A DNA stretch of 64,000 bases from the NCBI RefSeq assembly GCF_030580655.1, contig NZ_JAUQTB010000012.1:48324-112323 (forward strand), written 5' to 3'. Position numbers and translations under genes: made by a program. Shown here in pieces: positions 53,084-61,700 of this stretch; the stretch's first letter is position 1; every line of letters starts with the position of its first letter. This DNA comes from Paenibacillus lacisoli (GTDB lineage Bacteria; Bacillota; Bacilli; Paenibacillales; Paenibacillaceae). The notes under the pieces were generated by a model, which was not told the origin of the DNA, made no database searches, and saw nothing but the letters and a program-made list of their open reading frames with translations.

Positions 53084-55498
53084 ATGATGAATAGGAATTG
53101 GGATTTGGAAGATTACAGTAACCTTTACAGTGATGATCATGATTTTGGTCTGACATACAGCAGGGAAGGCAGTGCGTTCAAAATATGGGCCCCGACGGCG
53201 TCATCTGTCTCGGTATGCCTATACCTTGGTGGTGGTAACGGGCAGGAGCTTCAGGATCCGGGGACTGATCATCAGCAGGATTGCGAGCAGGAGCTGGCCA
53301 TGCAGCGCCGGGAAGACGGCGTGTGGACACTGTTCGCTCAAGGAGACTGGAAAGGTTATTATTATCTATTTTTAATCAGGCATGGAGATGCTGTCCGTTA
53401 TGCGGTTGACCCTTATGCCAAAGCAGTATCGGCAAACGGGGTCCGTGCAGCGATCGTAGACCTGAAAGACAGTGACCCGGAAGGCTGGAACAGGGATACA
53501 AAGCCGGCCTTTGTTAGATCTACAGACGCCATTATTTATGAGCTGCACGTACGGGATTTTTCATCCGATCCGGAGGCGGGATATGTCTGCAAGGGGAAAT
53601 TTGCTGCTTTTACAGAACGGGGACTGAAGGACCATCAAGGAAATGCGATCGGGATCGACCATCTCCAGGAGCTGGGCATTACTCACATTCATCTGCTGCC
53701 GGTATATGATTTCAAGACGGTAGACGAGCTGGATCACCTGAATTCTGGCAATTCTGCCGGCTATAACTGGGGTTATGATCCGCAGAATTACAATGTGCCG
53801 GAAGGGTCTTATGCGTCAGATCCGTCAGACCCGCTGTCACGAATCCGTGAATTCAAAATGCTGGTGCAGGCACTGCATAGCGCCGGAATTCGGGTGGTGC
53901 TGGATGTGGTCTACAATCATACCTATGAGGTGGAAAAGGGCCCCTTCGAGGCCGTGGTGCCCGGATATTATTACCGCACGGACAGCGGGGGCCGGTTAAG
54001 CAACGGGTCAGGCGTAGGGAATGAGCTGGCTACGGAGCGGCCAATGGTCCGCAAGTTTATCAAAGACTCCGTGCGTTATTGGGCAGAGGAATATCATGTG
54101 GACGGCTTCCGTTTTGACCTGATGGGACTGATTGATAACCGTACGATGAGAGAGCTGGCCGATGAGCTCCGCCGGGAGGTAGACAGCGGTATGCTGATCT
54201 ACGGGGAACCGTGGACAGGCGGTGAATCCCCCCTGTGGGACAAAACATTAAAAGGAACCCAGCAGAACGGCGGTTTTGCCGTCTTCAACGACCACTACCG
54301 CTCCGCTATTAAAGGGGACAGTGACGGCGGTCACGGCGGATTCGCCACCGGTATGTGGGGAACCGAGGGAGGCGTCGTGACCGGATTGACAGGGGCGCTG
54401 CATGATTTTGCAGCTTCGCCGGAAGAAACGGTCAATTACGTTACAGCTCATGACAATCTGAATTTGTGGGACAAAATTGCCGCTGTACACGGGCTGTCCG
54501 GAGAACTCGGTTTTCCGCATTGGGATAACGGCCGCCCGCTGGGTCATGATTCTGCAGATGATGCCATCCGTCAGGCCGACCCTTACCGTTATGTGAATGC
54601 CGCGAATCCGCTGGCCATCGACATGGTCCGCAGATCGATTCTGGCGAACGGGATGGTGCTTACCTCGCAGGGCATCGCTTTTCTTCATGCGGGTGATGAA
54701 CTGCTCCGCTCCAAATTCGGCGATCATAACAGCTATCGCAGCGGAGATGCGGTTAATGCGATCCGGTGGTCGAATAAGGCCCGGTTCCGTCCGGTATTTG
54801 ATTATTACCGCGGTTTGATCGAGCTCCGCCGCCGCCATACCGCTTTCCGGCTGGACAGCCGGGAGCTGGTAGAGCAGCACATGCGGATTACCCGCTGCGG
54901 GGACCAGATCATCATGTACACGCTGACGGGGGCGGCGGGTCACGATGATTGGAATGATATCATCGTGATCTATAATGGCAGTGAGCATGACCAGCAGGTT
55001 CAGCTGCCGGATACGTCACCTGTATGGCATGTAGTTGTGGATGAGTACCGTGCAGGCACGGAAGTGCTCTCCGTCATCCAGGAGGGAATGGTGAATGTAC
55101 CCCGGCTGTCGATGATGGTGCTGTATGACCGGGAGACTGCAGAACAGCGGAACACGCTGCCAGCCCGGATTGTTGAGATTCAGTATGACCGTGCTGACAG
55201 ACAGTATGACGGCTGGAACGTATGGGTCTGGGGAACCGGCTTGCGGGACGGTTCGGTTTCCCTCGTGCCGGGCGAGGATGGCCGGGCACATGCCACGGTG
55301 AAGGTTGCGCCGGACGTCCGGCAGATTGGCTATATTATCAGGCTGAATCATTGGGAAGCGAAGGATGGAGAGACGGACCGCTTCATCGAGCTGCACCCGG
55401 ATGAGACTGCTGTACGTGTCATGATCCGCAGCGGAGAAGGAGATATGGTGATCGTACATGGGTCGGGCAAGGAGAAGGGCCATCGGACATCAGCATAA
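53084..55498 (+). CDS. Type I pullulanase, second copy, with C-terminal CBM41-like module
   Basis: An 804-residue paralogue of the upstream enzyme. It has the CBM48-like start, the YNWGYDPQNYN signature and the full catalytic set: GFRFDLMG (Asp near 345), YGEPWTGG (Glu near 375) and AHDNLN (Asp near 457). After the beta-sandwich ending near residue 690 comes an extra domain, about 694-795, with QYDGWNVWVWGTG and ETDRFIELHPDE, the pattern of the CBM41/PUD glucan-binding module that usually sits at the N-terminus of secreted pullulanases. No signal peptide is visible. Two adjacent ATGs follow AGGCGGTGAAAG. A cre-like box suggests repression by preferred sugars. Confidence 0.92.
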   Translation: MMNRNWDLEDYSNLYSDDHDFGLTYSREGSAFKIWAPTASSVSVCLYLGGGNGQELQDPGTDHQQDCEQELAMQRREDGVWTLFAQGDWKGYYYLFLIRHGDAVRYAVDPYAKAVSANGVRAAIVDLKDSDPEGWNRDTKPAFVRSTDAIIYELHVRDFSSDPEAGYVCKGKFAAFTERGLKDHQGNAIGIDHLQELGITHIHLLPVYDFKTVDELDHLNSGNSAGYNWGYDPQNYNVPEGSYASDPSDPLSRIREFKMLVQALHSAGIRVVLDVVYNHTYEVEKGPFEAVVPGYYYRTDSGGRLSNGSGVGNELATERPMVRKFIKDSVRYWAEEYHVDGFRFDLMGLIDNRTMRELADELRREVDSGMLIYGEPWTGGESPLWDKTLKGTQQNGGFAVFNDHYRSAIKGDSDGGHGGFATGMWGTEGGVVTGLTGALHDFAASPEETVNYVTAHDNLNLWDKIAAVHGLSGELGFPHWDNGRPLGHDSADDAIRQADPYRYVNAANPLAIDMVRRSILANGMVLTSQGIAFLHAGDELLRSKFGDHNSYRSGDAVNAIRWSNKARFRPVFDYYRGLIELRRRHTAFRLDSRELVEQHMRITRCGDQIIMYTLTGAAGHDDWNDIIVIYNGSEHDQQVQLPDTSPVWHVVVDEYRAGTEVLSVIQEGMVNVPRLSMMVLYDRETAEQRNTLPARIVEIQYDRADRQYDGWNVWVWGTGLRDGSVSLVPGEDGRAHATVKVAPDVRQIGYIIRLNHWEAKDGETDRFIELHPDETAVRVMIRSGEGDMVIVHGSGKEKGHRTSA

Positions 55499-55528
55499 AT
55501 GGACTATCCGGGGGACATAACTTTCATA

Positions 55529-55569
55529 CAAGAGCACAGGCGCAGGGCGCCTGTACTCTTGTTTTTTTT
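55529..55569 (+). terminator. Terminator after the second pullulanase
   Basis: CAAGAG-ACAGGCGC pairs with GCGCCTGT-CTCTTG, followed by eight T. Confidence 0.92.
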
Positions 55570-55613
55570 GGCATCGGTAAGAAGCAGAGAATACCGATCC
55601 AACATGGATCAAG

Positions 55614-55638
55614 GGTCAAATCGGCTTATAACGGGTAA
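55614..55638 (+). promoter_or_regulatory. Weak SigB-like promoter before ctc
   Basis: GGTCAA and GGGTAA with a 13-bp spacer resemble SigB elements (GTTTAA, GGGTAT) with three mismatches. It is noted because ctc is SigB-driven in B. subtilis. Confidence 0.25.
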
Positions 55639-55762
55639 TAACTAGCATGGCTGTTCCAATGTGCTTGCTGTCTTGCTATTCAGCAGGGCGGAAGCGGAAC
55701 AGACTCCGAAAGACGCAGCACAATCCAAACCTTGAAATGAAACCTTAAGGAGGTTGTATAAG

Positions 55763-56389
55763 ATGTCAAACGGACAAAGTATTCAACTCGCTGCCAAACC
55801 GAGAACAGAGAGGAAGGGAACCGCTCTGCGCGAGCTTCGTTCCAGCGGCCGTATCCCTGCCGTTGTCTATGGAGCCGGACAGGAAGGAATCCCGGTTCAT
55901 GTGGATGCCAAGGAAATTTCCCGTCTGGGTGCCTCGGATATGATTGATCTGAAGATTGAAGGCGGTGAGACTGCCACAGTTATGGTCAAGGATCATCAAC
56001 AGCGTAACGGCCGACTGATCCATGCAGACTTTATGCGAATCTCCCAAAATAAACCGATCCGCCTGCAGGTTCCACTTGATTTTCAGGGAACAGCAGCCGG
56101 TACTAAAACAGGCGGTGTCCTGCAGACGCAGGAGACGACCATTGAGGTGGAGGCTCTGCCTGCGGATCTGCCGAATACCATTGAGGTCGATATCTCCGGA
56201 CTTGAAGTTGGCGACAAGCTGGTAGCCGGTGATGTGAAGCTGCCGAATGGCGTACAGCTGATTGCCGCTGAGGACGAGCTGCTGGCCTCTATCATTCTGC
56301 CGCGTGCGGCTGAACTGGCAACAGATACGGATTCCGGCAGTGCAGAGGAAGAAGCCGCTCCGGCTGCGGAAGAGGCAGATTCCGAGTAA
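55763..56389 (+). CDS. ctc: 50S ribosomal protein L25/general stress protein Ctc
   Basis: A 208-residue long-form L25 (TL5/Ctc), which binds 5S rRNA in the large subunit. The N-terminal L25 domain includes RKGTALRELRSSGRIPAVVYG; the C-terminal beta-rich domain contains VEALPADLPNTIEVDISGL. The tail is a low-complexity stretch of Glu and Ala. AAGGAGG six to nine bases upstream decides ATG 55763 over one three codons earlier. In B. subtilis this gene is a general stress gene located near spoVC; here it stands between a pullulanase and lytS, so the context differs. Confidence 0.94.
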   Translation: MSNGQSIQLAAKPRTERKGTALRELRSSGRIPAVVYGAGQEGIPVHVDAKEISRLGASDMIDLKIEGGETATVMVKDHQQRNGRLIHADFMRISQNKPIRLQVPLDFQGTAAGTKTGGVLQTQETTIEVEALPADLPNTIEVDISGLEVGDKLVAGDVKLPNGVQLIAAEDELLASIILPRAAELATDTDSGSAEEEAAPAAEEADSE

Positions 56390-56420
56390 ACCGGCATCTC
56401 GAATATCATTACCATATTTA

Positions 56421-56457
56421 AGCACTCCAGCTCTTGCAGCTGGAGTGCTTTTTTTTC
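56421..56457 (+). terminator. Terminator of ctc
   Basis: A 12-bp perfect stem (AGCACTCCAGCT and complement) around CTTGC, then eight T. Confidence 0.94.
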
Positions 56458-56576
56458 AGGTTTGAGATCTGCCTTTTGTTAACATAATTGTCCGACTTGA
56501 ACAGGCCTTTCTTTGATAAAATAGACTGAACGGTTTCATAAATACCTTATAAAATGCACCTGATGGAGGAACGGCT

Positions 56577-58238
56577 TTGAGTGATTTTTTTAGCATGCTG
56601 CTGCAGCTGTTTGAACGTGCAGCCCTGCTGCTGATCTGTTTGTTTTTCCTGACCCGTATTCCAAGATTCAGGCAGATTCTGCAGAAGGGGCATTATTCGC
56701 CGTGGGAGATCGGCCTGGTTACTGCCATTTTCTGCTTATTCGCTGTATTCGGCACTTATTCGGGCATTCACGTGGAGGGCTCTCTCGTTAATGTCCGCAT
56801 TATTGCAATCATATCGGGAGGGCTCCTGTTCGGGCCCTGGGTCGGTATTGTGACTGGGCTGGTCTCAGGAATTCACCGCTACCTGATTGATATGAACGGC
56901 ATCACCTCTATGCCTTGTCTCATCACCAGCATGATTGCGGGGATCACCTCGGGATTGATTCATCACCGCACCCCCCAACGGCTCCGCTGGATCGCCGGGA
57001 TCATCGCTGGTATGGTCTGTGAGGCGCTGACGATGCTTCTGATTCTCGTCATGGCCGAGCCTTACTCGCTGGGTCTCGATATTGTGTCCCGGATTGCCCT
57101 GCCGATGATACTCGGAGAAGTCAGTATTGGTCTCATTGTGCTGCTGGTGCAGAGCGTGGAGGATGAGAAAGAATTGATTGCGGCCAGACAGGCCAAACTG
57201 GCGCTGGATATTGCGAATAAGACGCTGCCGTATTTTCGTTCAATTAATGCTGAATCCCTTCATACGATTTGTTCCGTGATCCGGGAGGATATTCAGGCTG
57301 ATGCCGTAGCCATTACGGATCGGAAGAACATCCTGGCCTATGTCGGCTTCGGCGAAGAACGGTATCACATCGGCCACGAAATTATCAGCGATGCTACGAA
57401 GAAGACGATCCAGAGTGGTCAGATTACGATTCAGAATCATGCGGAGGATGAGAAGACGCCCAATATCCATTCACTGCTGATTATCCCGCTGCAGGAACGG
57501 GGGGAAGTAACAGGCAGCCTGAAGATTTATTATACGAAGGCTTACAAAATAACTTACCCGCTGCAGGCTCTGGCCGTCGGTCTGTCGCAGATGATCTCTA
57601 CGCTGATGGAAGTATCCCGTATTGAACAGATCAAGGAAGAGGCCAACCGGGCTGAGCTGAAGGCGCTCCAGACCAAGATTAACCCGCACTTTCTGTTTAA
57701 TGCCCTGAATGCGATTGCTTCATCCATCCGCACGAAGCCGGACAAGGCGCGGGAGCTGATCATCAATCTGTCGAGCTATATGAGATACAACCTGGAGCTG
57801 AACGATGAGATGATCCATATTAGCAAGGAGCTGGGACAGGTTCAGGATTACGTGGAGATTGAGAAAGCTCGTTTCGGCAGCCGTCTGCAGGTCGAATACG
57901 ATATCGATAATGTGAATATGGTTATACCAAGCCTGATTATCCAGCCTCTTGTAGAGAATGCAATTATCCACGGAATTCTGAAAATGAAGGGACCCGGAAC
58001 CGTTCGTATTTTCGTTAAGGACTGCGGGGATTATGTGCAGATCGGTGTGAGTGATACTGGACCGGGCATTGCAGACGATGTGATCGCCAACATGGCCCAC
58101 GATACTGTACCTTCCAACAAAATCGGACTGTACAATGTGCACCGCAGGGTCAAATTGATTTATGGCGAAGGTCTGCATATCACGCGATTGGACAAGGGGA
58201 CGGAAATTACTTTTAACGTGAAGAAGGAGAACGCATGA
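56577..58238 (+). CDS. lytS: LytS/YpdA-type sensor histidine kinase
   Basis: A 553-residue membrane kinase. The first 200 residues hold five to six helices of the 5TM-LYT type (for example [26 protein letters not shown]), then a GAF domain (about 225-345), the phosphorylation segment [14 protein letters not shown] (His near 371) and an ATPase domain with VENAIIHGI and DTGPGI. LytS of B. subtilis and YpdA and BtsS of E. coli belong here; these systems respond to external pyruvate. The start is TTG 56577, behind GGAGGA. It overlaps the response-regulator gene by four bases. Its neighbour two genes on is a YhjX-like transporter, the target of YpdAB in E. coli. Confidence 0.92.
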   Translation: MSDFFSMLLQLFERAALLLICLFFLTRIPRFRQILQKGHYSPWEIGLVTAIFCLFAVFGTYSGIHVEGSLVNVRIIAIISGGLLFGPWVGIVTGLVSGIHRYLIDMNGITSMPCLITSMIAGITSGLIHHRTPQRLRWIAGIIAGMVCEALTMLLILVMAEPYSLGLDIVSRIALPMILGEVSIGLIVLLVQSVEDEKELIAARQAKLALDIANKTLPYFRSINAESLHTICSVIREDIQADAVAITDRKNILAYVGFGEERYHIGHEIISDATKKTIQSGQITIQNHAEDEKTPNIHSLLIIPLQERGEVTGSLKIYYTKAYKITYPLQALAVGLSQMISTLMEVSRIEQIKEEANRAELKALQTKINPHFLFNALNAIASSIRTKPDKARELIINLSSYMRYNLELNDEMIHISKELGQVQDYVEIEKARFGSRLQVEYDIDNVNMVIPSLIIQPLVENAIIHGILKMKGPGTVRIFVKDCGDYVQIGVSDTGPGIADDVIANMAHDTVPSNKIGLYNVHRRVKLIYGEGLHITRLDKGTEITFNVKKENA

Positions 58239-59008
58239 AAGCAATCATCGTAGAGGACGAATTTCTGGCGAGGGAGGAACTGGAGTATTTGATCAGGGCG
58301 CACAGCAGTCTTGACCTTGTAGGACGCTTCGAAGACGGTCTGGATGTGCTTAAATTTCTGCAGGAGCAGCAGGTGGATGTTATCTTTCTTGATATTAACA
58401 TTCCATCGCTGGACGGCATGCTGCTCGCGCGTAATATCAGCCAGTTCGCCCGCAAGCCGTATATTATTTTTACGACCGCTTATAAAGAGCATGCCGCTCA
58501 GGCTTTTGAGCTGGAGGCCTTTGATTATATTCTGAAGCCCTATGACGAAAGGCGGATAGCTGCTATGCTGCAGCGGCTGGAGTCGGTCTCCGCAAGAGAG
58601 GCAGCTATCATGGCGGCAGGAGCACCCGTTCCGGCTGCTGAGCCAGCCGCTGCTCCTGCCCCGGCTGCCGGTGAGGGAGCGGGCAGGATTAATTTATGGA
58701 AGGATGACAAAATCATTGTCACCGATGCAGATGACATCTATTATGCGGAGGCCCGTGAGAAGGTAACCGTGGTCTATACCCGCAAGGAGCAGTACAGTAT
58801 GCCGATGAGCATCACGGAATTTCACAGCCGCCTGCCGCAGGAGCAATTTTTCCGCTGTCATCGTTCGTATACCGTCAATCTGCGCAAAATACACGAGATC
58901 GTTCCATGGTTTAACAACACGTACATTCTCCGTCTTCTTGATTTGAAAGGGGAAATTCCGGTAAGCCGCAGCAGGAGCAAGGAGTTTCGGCAGATTATGA
59001 GGCTGTAA
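58235..59008 (+). CDS. lytT: LytTR-type response regulator
   Basis: A 257-residue regulator with a receiver domain (about 1-120; IIVEDE acidic pocket, phosphorylated aspartate in [11 protein letters not shown] near residue 53, lysine in YILKPYD), an Ala/Pro-rich linker (about 131-150) and a LytTR DNA-binding domain (about 155-257, with [14 protein letters not shown] and [13 protein letters not shown] ending [13 protein letters not shown]). The ATG overlaps the lytS stop (ATGA). Paired LytTR operators begin right after its stop codon and upstream of the transporter, so that gene is the probable target. Confidence 0.93.
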   Translation: MKAIIVEDEFLAREELEYLIRAHSSLDLVGRFEDGLDVLKFLQEQQVDVIFLDINIPSLDGMLLARNISQFARKPYIIFTTAYKEHAAQAFELEAFDYILKPYDERRIAAMLQRLESVSAREAAIMAAGAPVPAAEPAAAPAPAAGEGAGRINLWKDDKIIVTDADDIYYAEAREKVTVVYTRKEQYSMPMSITEFHSRLPQEQFFRCHRSYTVNLRKIHEIVPWFNNTYILRLLDLKGEIPVSRSRSKEFRQIMRL

Positions 59009-59009
59009 A

Positions 59010-59040
59010 GGCCATTCATTCCCGGACCGAGGCATTTCAT
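59010..59040 (+). promoter_or_regulatory. Candidate LytTR (YpdB-type) operator: two direct repeats 21 bp apart
   Basis: GGCCATTCAT (59010-59019) and GGCATTTCAT (59031-59040) are separated by 11 bp; identity continues for three more bases (TCC) after each. As I recall, E. coli YpdB binds two GGCATTTCAT-like repeats with an 11-bp spacer before yhjX. The second repeat ends about ten bases before the expected -35 of a promoter with -10 TACAAT (59073-59078) and no good -35, as for an activated promoter. Confidence 0.72.
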
Positions 59041-59072
59041 TCCGATTTCGGCTAATTCAAGCCTGTCAGGGG

Positions 59073-59078
59073 TACAAT
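59073..59078 (+). promoter_or_regulatory. -10 element of the OFA transporter promoter
   Basis: TACAAT without a recognisable -35 hexamer 17 bp upstream (GGCTAA there). Dependence on an activator is inferred from this and from the repeats just upstream. Confidence 0.45.
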
Positions 59079-59196
59079 CATACATGTAGGAAGCCTGAGT
59101 AGAACGCCCTTTAGCAAGTGAGTTCTACCGGGAATGATCCGCAAAATGATAACGCATTCATGATACTCTAACTGTCCAATGAAAGAGGAGATCGTT

Positions 59197-60459
59197 ATGA
59201 AGACAACTGCTTCTTCCACCCCTGCTACTGCTATTAATCGCTGGTTCATTGTTCTAGGCACCATCATTGTCCAGATGGGACTTGGAACCATTTATACCTG
59301 GAGCCTGTTTAACCAGCCGTTGAAGGATAAGTTCGGCTGGGATCTGAGCTCCATTGCTATTACGTTTTCGATTACAAGTTTTGCGCTTGCTATTGCTACC
59401 CTGTTCGCAGGTAAACTGCAGGATCGCTGGGGACTGCGCCGACTTATTATGGTAGCCGGTATCGTGCTGGGGGCCGGGCTGATGCTGAGCTCGCAGGTTT
59501 CCTCGCTGACACTCCTATATGTACTGGCCGGTGTGGTTGTCGGTTTTGCCGACGGTACGGCTTATATTACATCGCTGTCAAACCTTATCAAATGGTTCCC
59601 TGAACGTAAGGGATTAATCTCCGGTGTCTCTGTTGGTGCATACGGTACAGGCAGTCTGTTATTCAAATATGTCAACGGCCATTTCATTGACGCTGCCGGT
59701 GTATCCCAGGCCTTTCTGTATTGGGGCATGATCGTACTGGCCATGGTGGTTGCCGGTTCGTTCCTCGTCCGTGAAGCCGTCGTACAGCCGCAGACTACAG
59801 CGGTGGCTGGCGGTGCACAGCACAATTATACAGTTAAAGAAATGCTGCGGACGAAGCAGGCTTACCTGCTCTTCATCATGTTCTTCACGGCCTGCATGAG
59901 CGGTTTGTATCTGATTGGCGTCGTAAAAGATATCGGCGTGGTCATGGCGGGACTCAGCCTGACTACAGCAGCCAATGCCGTGGCGATGGTCGCCATCTTC
60001 AATACGGCCGGCCGTATCATTCTCGGGGCGCTGTCGGATAAGGTGGGCCGGTTAAAAGTTGTAGCAGGAGCCCTTCTGGTTACGGCTGCTGCCGTAACGG
60101 TTCTCAGCCTGGTGCCATTGAACTTCGGTATTTTCTTTGCCTGCGTGGCGGCTATTGCCTTCTGCTTCGGCGGCAATATTACGGTCTTCCCGGCGATTGT
60201 TGCAGATTTCTTCGGGCTGAAGAATCAAAGCAAAAACTATGGGATCGTGTACCAGGGATTTGGACTGGGTGCCCTGTCCGGTGCCTTCATCGGCGCCTTC
60301 CTCGGCGGGTTCAAGCCGACCTTCTCAGTCATCGCTGTACTGTGTGTCGTATCTTTCCTGATCGCGGTCATGGTGAAGCCTCCCGGTCAGCGTACAGGAA
60401 GACGCAGCACCCGCAAGCAGGGCCCTGTCCGCTACAGAACCGAGTCTAAAATTGGATAA
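59197..60459 (+). CDS. OFA-family MFS transporter, YhjX-like
   Basis: A 420-residue, 12-helix major-facilitator protein. The first helix and loop (FIVLGTIIVQMGLGTIYTWSLF) and the segment IKWFPERKGLISGVSVGAYG match the oxalate/formate antiporter family and resemble E. coli YhjX closely in motif. The motif A-like loop is GKLQDRWGLRR, and GALSDKVGRLK repeats it in the second half. YhjX has been linked to pyruvate; oxalate or formate are alternatives. AGAGGAG before ATG 59197 rules out an ATG six codons upstream. It lies 188 bp after lytT, behind paired operator repeats. The C-terminal tail is basic. Confidence 0.88.
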   Translation: MKTTASSTPATAINRWFIVLGTIIVQMGLGTIYTWSLFNQPLKDKFGWDLSSIAITFSITSFALAIATLFAGKLQDRWGLRRLIMVAGIVLGAGLMLSSQVSSLTLLYVLAGVVVGFADGTAYITSLSNLIKWFPERKGLISGVSVGAYGTGSLLFKYVNGHFIDAAGVSQAFLYWGMIVLAMVVAGSFLVREAVVQPQTTAVAGGAQHNYTVKEMLRTKQAYLLFIMFFTACMSGLYLIGVVKDIGVVMAGLSLTTAANAVAMVAIFNTAGRIILGALSDKVGRLKVVAGALLVTAAAVTVLSLVPLNFGIFFACVAAIAFCFGGNITVFPAIVADFFGLKNQSKNYGIVYQGFGLGALSGAFIGAFLGGFKPTFSVIAVLCVVSFLIAVMVKPPGQRTGRRSTRKQGPVRYRTESKIG

Positions 60460-60476
60460 TGATTCGCCCTGCATAA

Positions 60477-60519
60477 CAAAGGCCTTTCATCGTGCATTCA
60501 GCATGATGGAAGGCCTTTG
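60477..60519. terminator. Bidirectional terminator between transporter and LLM genes
   Basis: CAAAGGCCTT and AAGGCCTTTG form the base, with CATC/GATG and GTGC/GCAT pairing above, loop ATTCA. It lies between two convergent stop codons; T-runs are modest. Confidence 0.75.
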
Positions 60520-60524
60520 CTAAT

Positions 60525-61532
60525 TTAGCTCTGCAATCCGAATACCTCAGACAGCAGGCGATAGGAGTGAAGACGTCGTTCCAGGTCATGGATCGAAGAG
60601 ACAACGAGCAGCTCGTCGGTACGGTATTCCTCGGCAAGCTTCAGCAGCTGCTCCTTTACCTGGGACGGGGTCCCGACAACGCGTCGCCGGCGCATCTGCT
60701 CCAGGCGTTCAAGCTCCCACGGGGTATACGGATAATTCTTGGCTGTCTCCACGGAAGGCAGAAAGGCCAGTTCCCGGCCTTGTTCAATATTCAGGAAGAA
60801 CAAGGCGCTGCTCGAAGCAAGCTGTTCGGCTTCCTCCTCTGTATCCGCACAGGTTACAGTGACGGCTGCCAGTGAACGCGGATGATCCTCCAATACGGAG
60901 GGTTCAAAGTGGTCATGATAATAAGCGGTAGCCTGCACGCCGCCTGGTGTTCCGAAGAACTGGGCGAACGCATACGAAGCTCCGATCATGGCGGCAAGTC
61001 TTGCACTTTCACCGCTGGACGACAGCATCCACAGCTCAGGCGAGGTTGGAATCGAGGGTGAAGCCTTCAGCCCGGCGAAACGGTGCTTCTCAGGCAGGGC
61101 ATCCTGCAGGTAACCGATCAGGTCGAGCACCTGCTGCGGGTACCGGTCGGCCGTCTGATATCGGTCTTCCTGCAGGGCTCGTGTAGCCAGGGGCAGACCG
61201 CCCGGCGCACGCCCGATACCAAGATCGATACGTCCCGGATAGAGTGCTTCCAGGAGCCGGAAATTCTCGGCGACTTTATAAGCGCTGTAATGCGGCAGCA
61301 TGATTCCGCCGGAGCCTACACGGATGCGGGATGTATGGGATGCCAGATGAGCAATCAGCACTTCCGGGCTGGAGTGGGCCAGCGCCTTGGAAGCATGATG
61401 CTCGGATACCCAGTAACGGGTATAGCCCAGCTTGTCGGCCTCTTCCGCCAGACGGGTCGTATGATGAAGGGCATCATAAGCGGTGCCCCCCTCGGGTATA
61501 TGGGATTGGTCAAGAATACCAAGCTTTAACAT
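60525..61532 (-). CDS. LLM-class flavin-dependent oxidoreductase (luciferase-like)
   Basis: A 335-residue member of the bacterial luciferase-like monooxygenase superfamily. YWVSEHHASKALAHSSPEV, RVGSGGIMLPHYSAYKVAENF and PGRIDLGIGRAPGG are the standard blocks of the single-component MsnO8-type subgroup; they shape the flavin pocket. The substrate is unknown and no reductase partner is adjacent. GAGGTGA lies six bases before ATG 61532; an ATG two codons earlier touches that site. A good minus-strand promoter precedes it, with a 14-bp palindrome just upstream of the -35. Confidence 0.87.
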   Translation of the reverse strand: MLKLGILDQSHIPEGGTAYDALHHTTRLAEEADKLGYTRYWVSEHHASKALAHSSPEVLIAHLASHTSRIRVGSGGIMLPHYSAYKVAENFRLLEALYPGRIDLGIGRAPGGLPLATRALQEDRYQTADRYPQQVLDLIGYLQDALPEKHRFAGLKASPSIPTSPELWMLSSSGESARLAAMIGASYAFAQFFGTPGGVQATAYYHDHFEPSVLEDHPRSLAAVTVTCADTEEEAEQLASSSALFFLNIEQGRELAFLPSVETAKNYPYTPWELERLEQMRRRRVVGTPSQVKEQLLKLAEEYRTDELLVVSSIHDLERRLHSYRLLSEVFGLQS

Positions 61533-61552
61533 GTTCATTCACCTCATGTACA

Positions 61553-61581
61553 ACTGTATCAGACACAATTGAAAAGGTCAA
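61553..61581 (-). promoter_or_regulatory. Probable SigA promoter of the LLM gene
   Basis: TTGACC and TACAGT on the minus strand, 17 bp apart, 21 bp before the start codon. Confidence 0.6.
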
Positions 61582-61586
61582 AATAG

Positions 61587-61600
61587 AACAGGATCCTGTT
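61587..61600. promoter_or_regulatory. Perfect 14-bp palindrome in the divergent LLM/alpha-glucosidase gap
   Basis: AACAGGATCCTGTT lies six bases upstream of the LLM -35 and 100 bp upstream of the alpha-glucosidase start. It may be a regulator site; none is identified. Confidence 0.35.
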
Positions 61601-61700
61601 TTTTGCGGCAAATCCAGATATTTAGAGCAGCCCTCTTTCGTGTATGGTGAAACCGGGTATGTATTGAAAGAATCCATTTACCATTGAAGGAGGAGTGTGC

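Noticed and set aside
50674..55498. Secreted pullulanases
   Set aside because: Neither protein has a hydrophobic signal segment in its first 40 residues, so export by the usual route is not supported.
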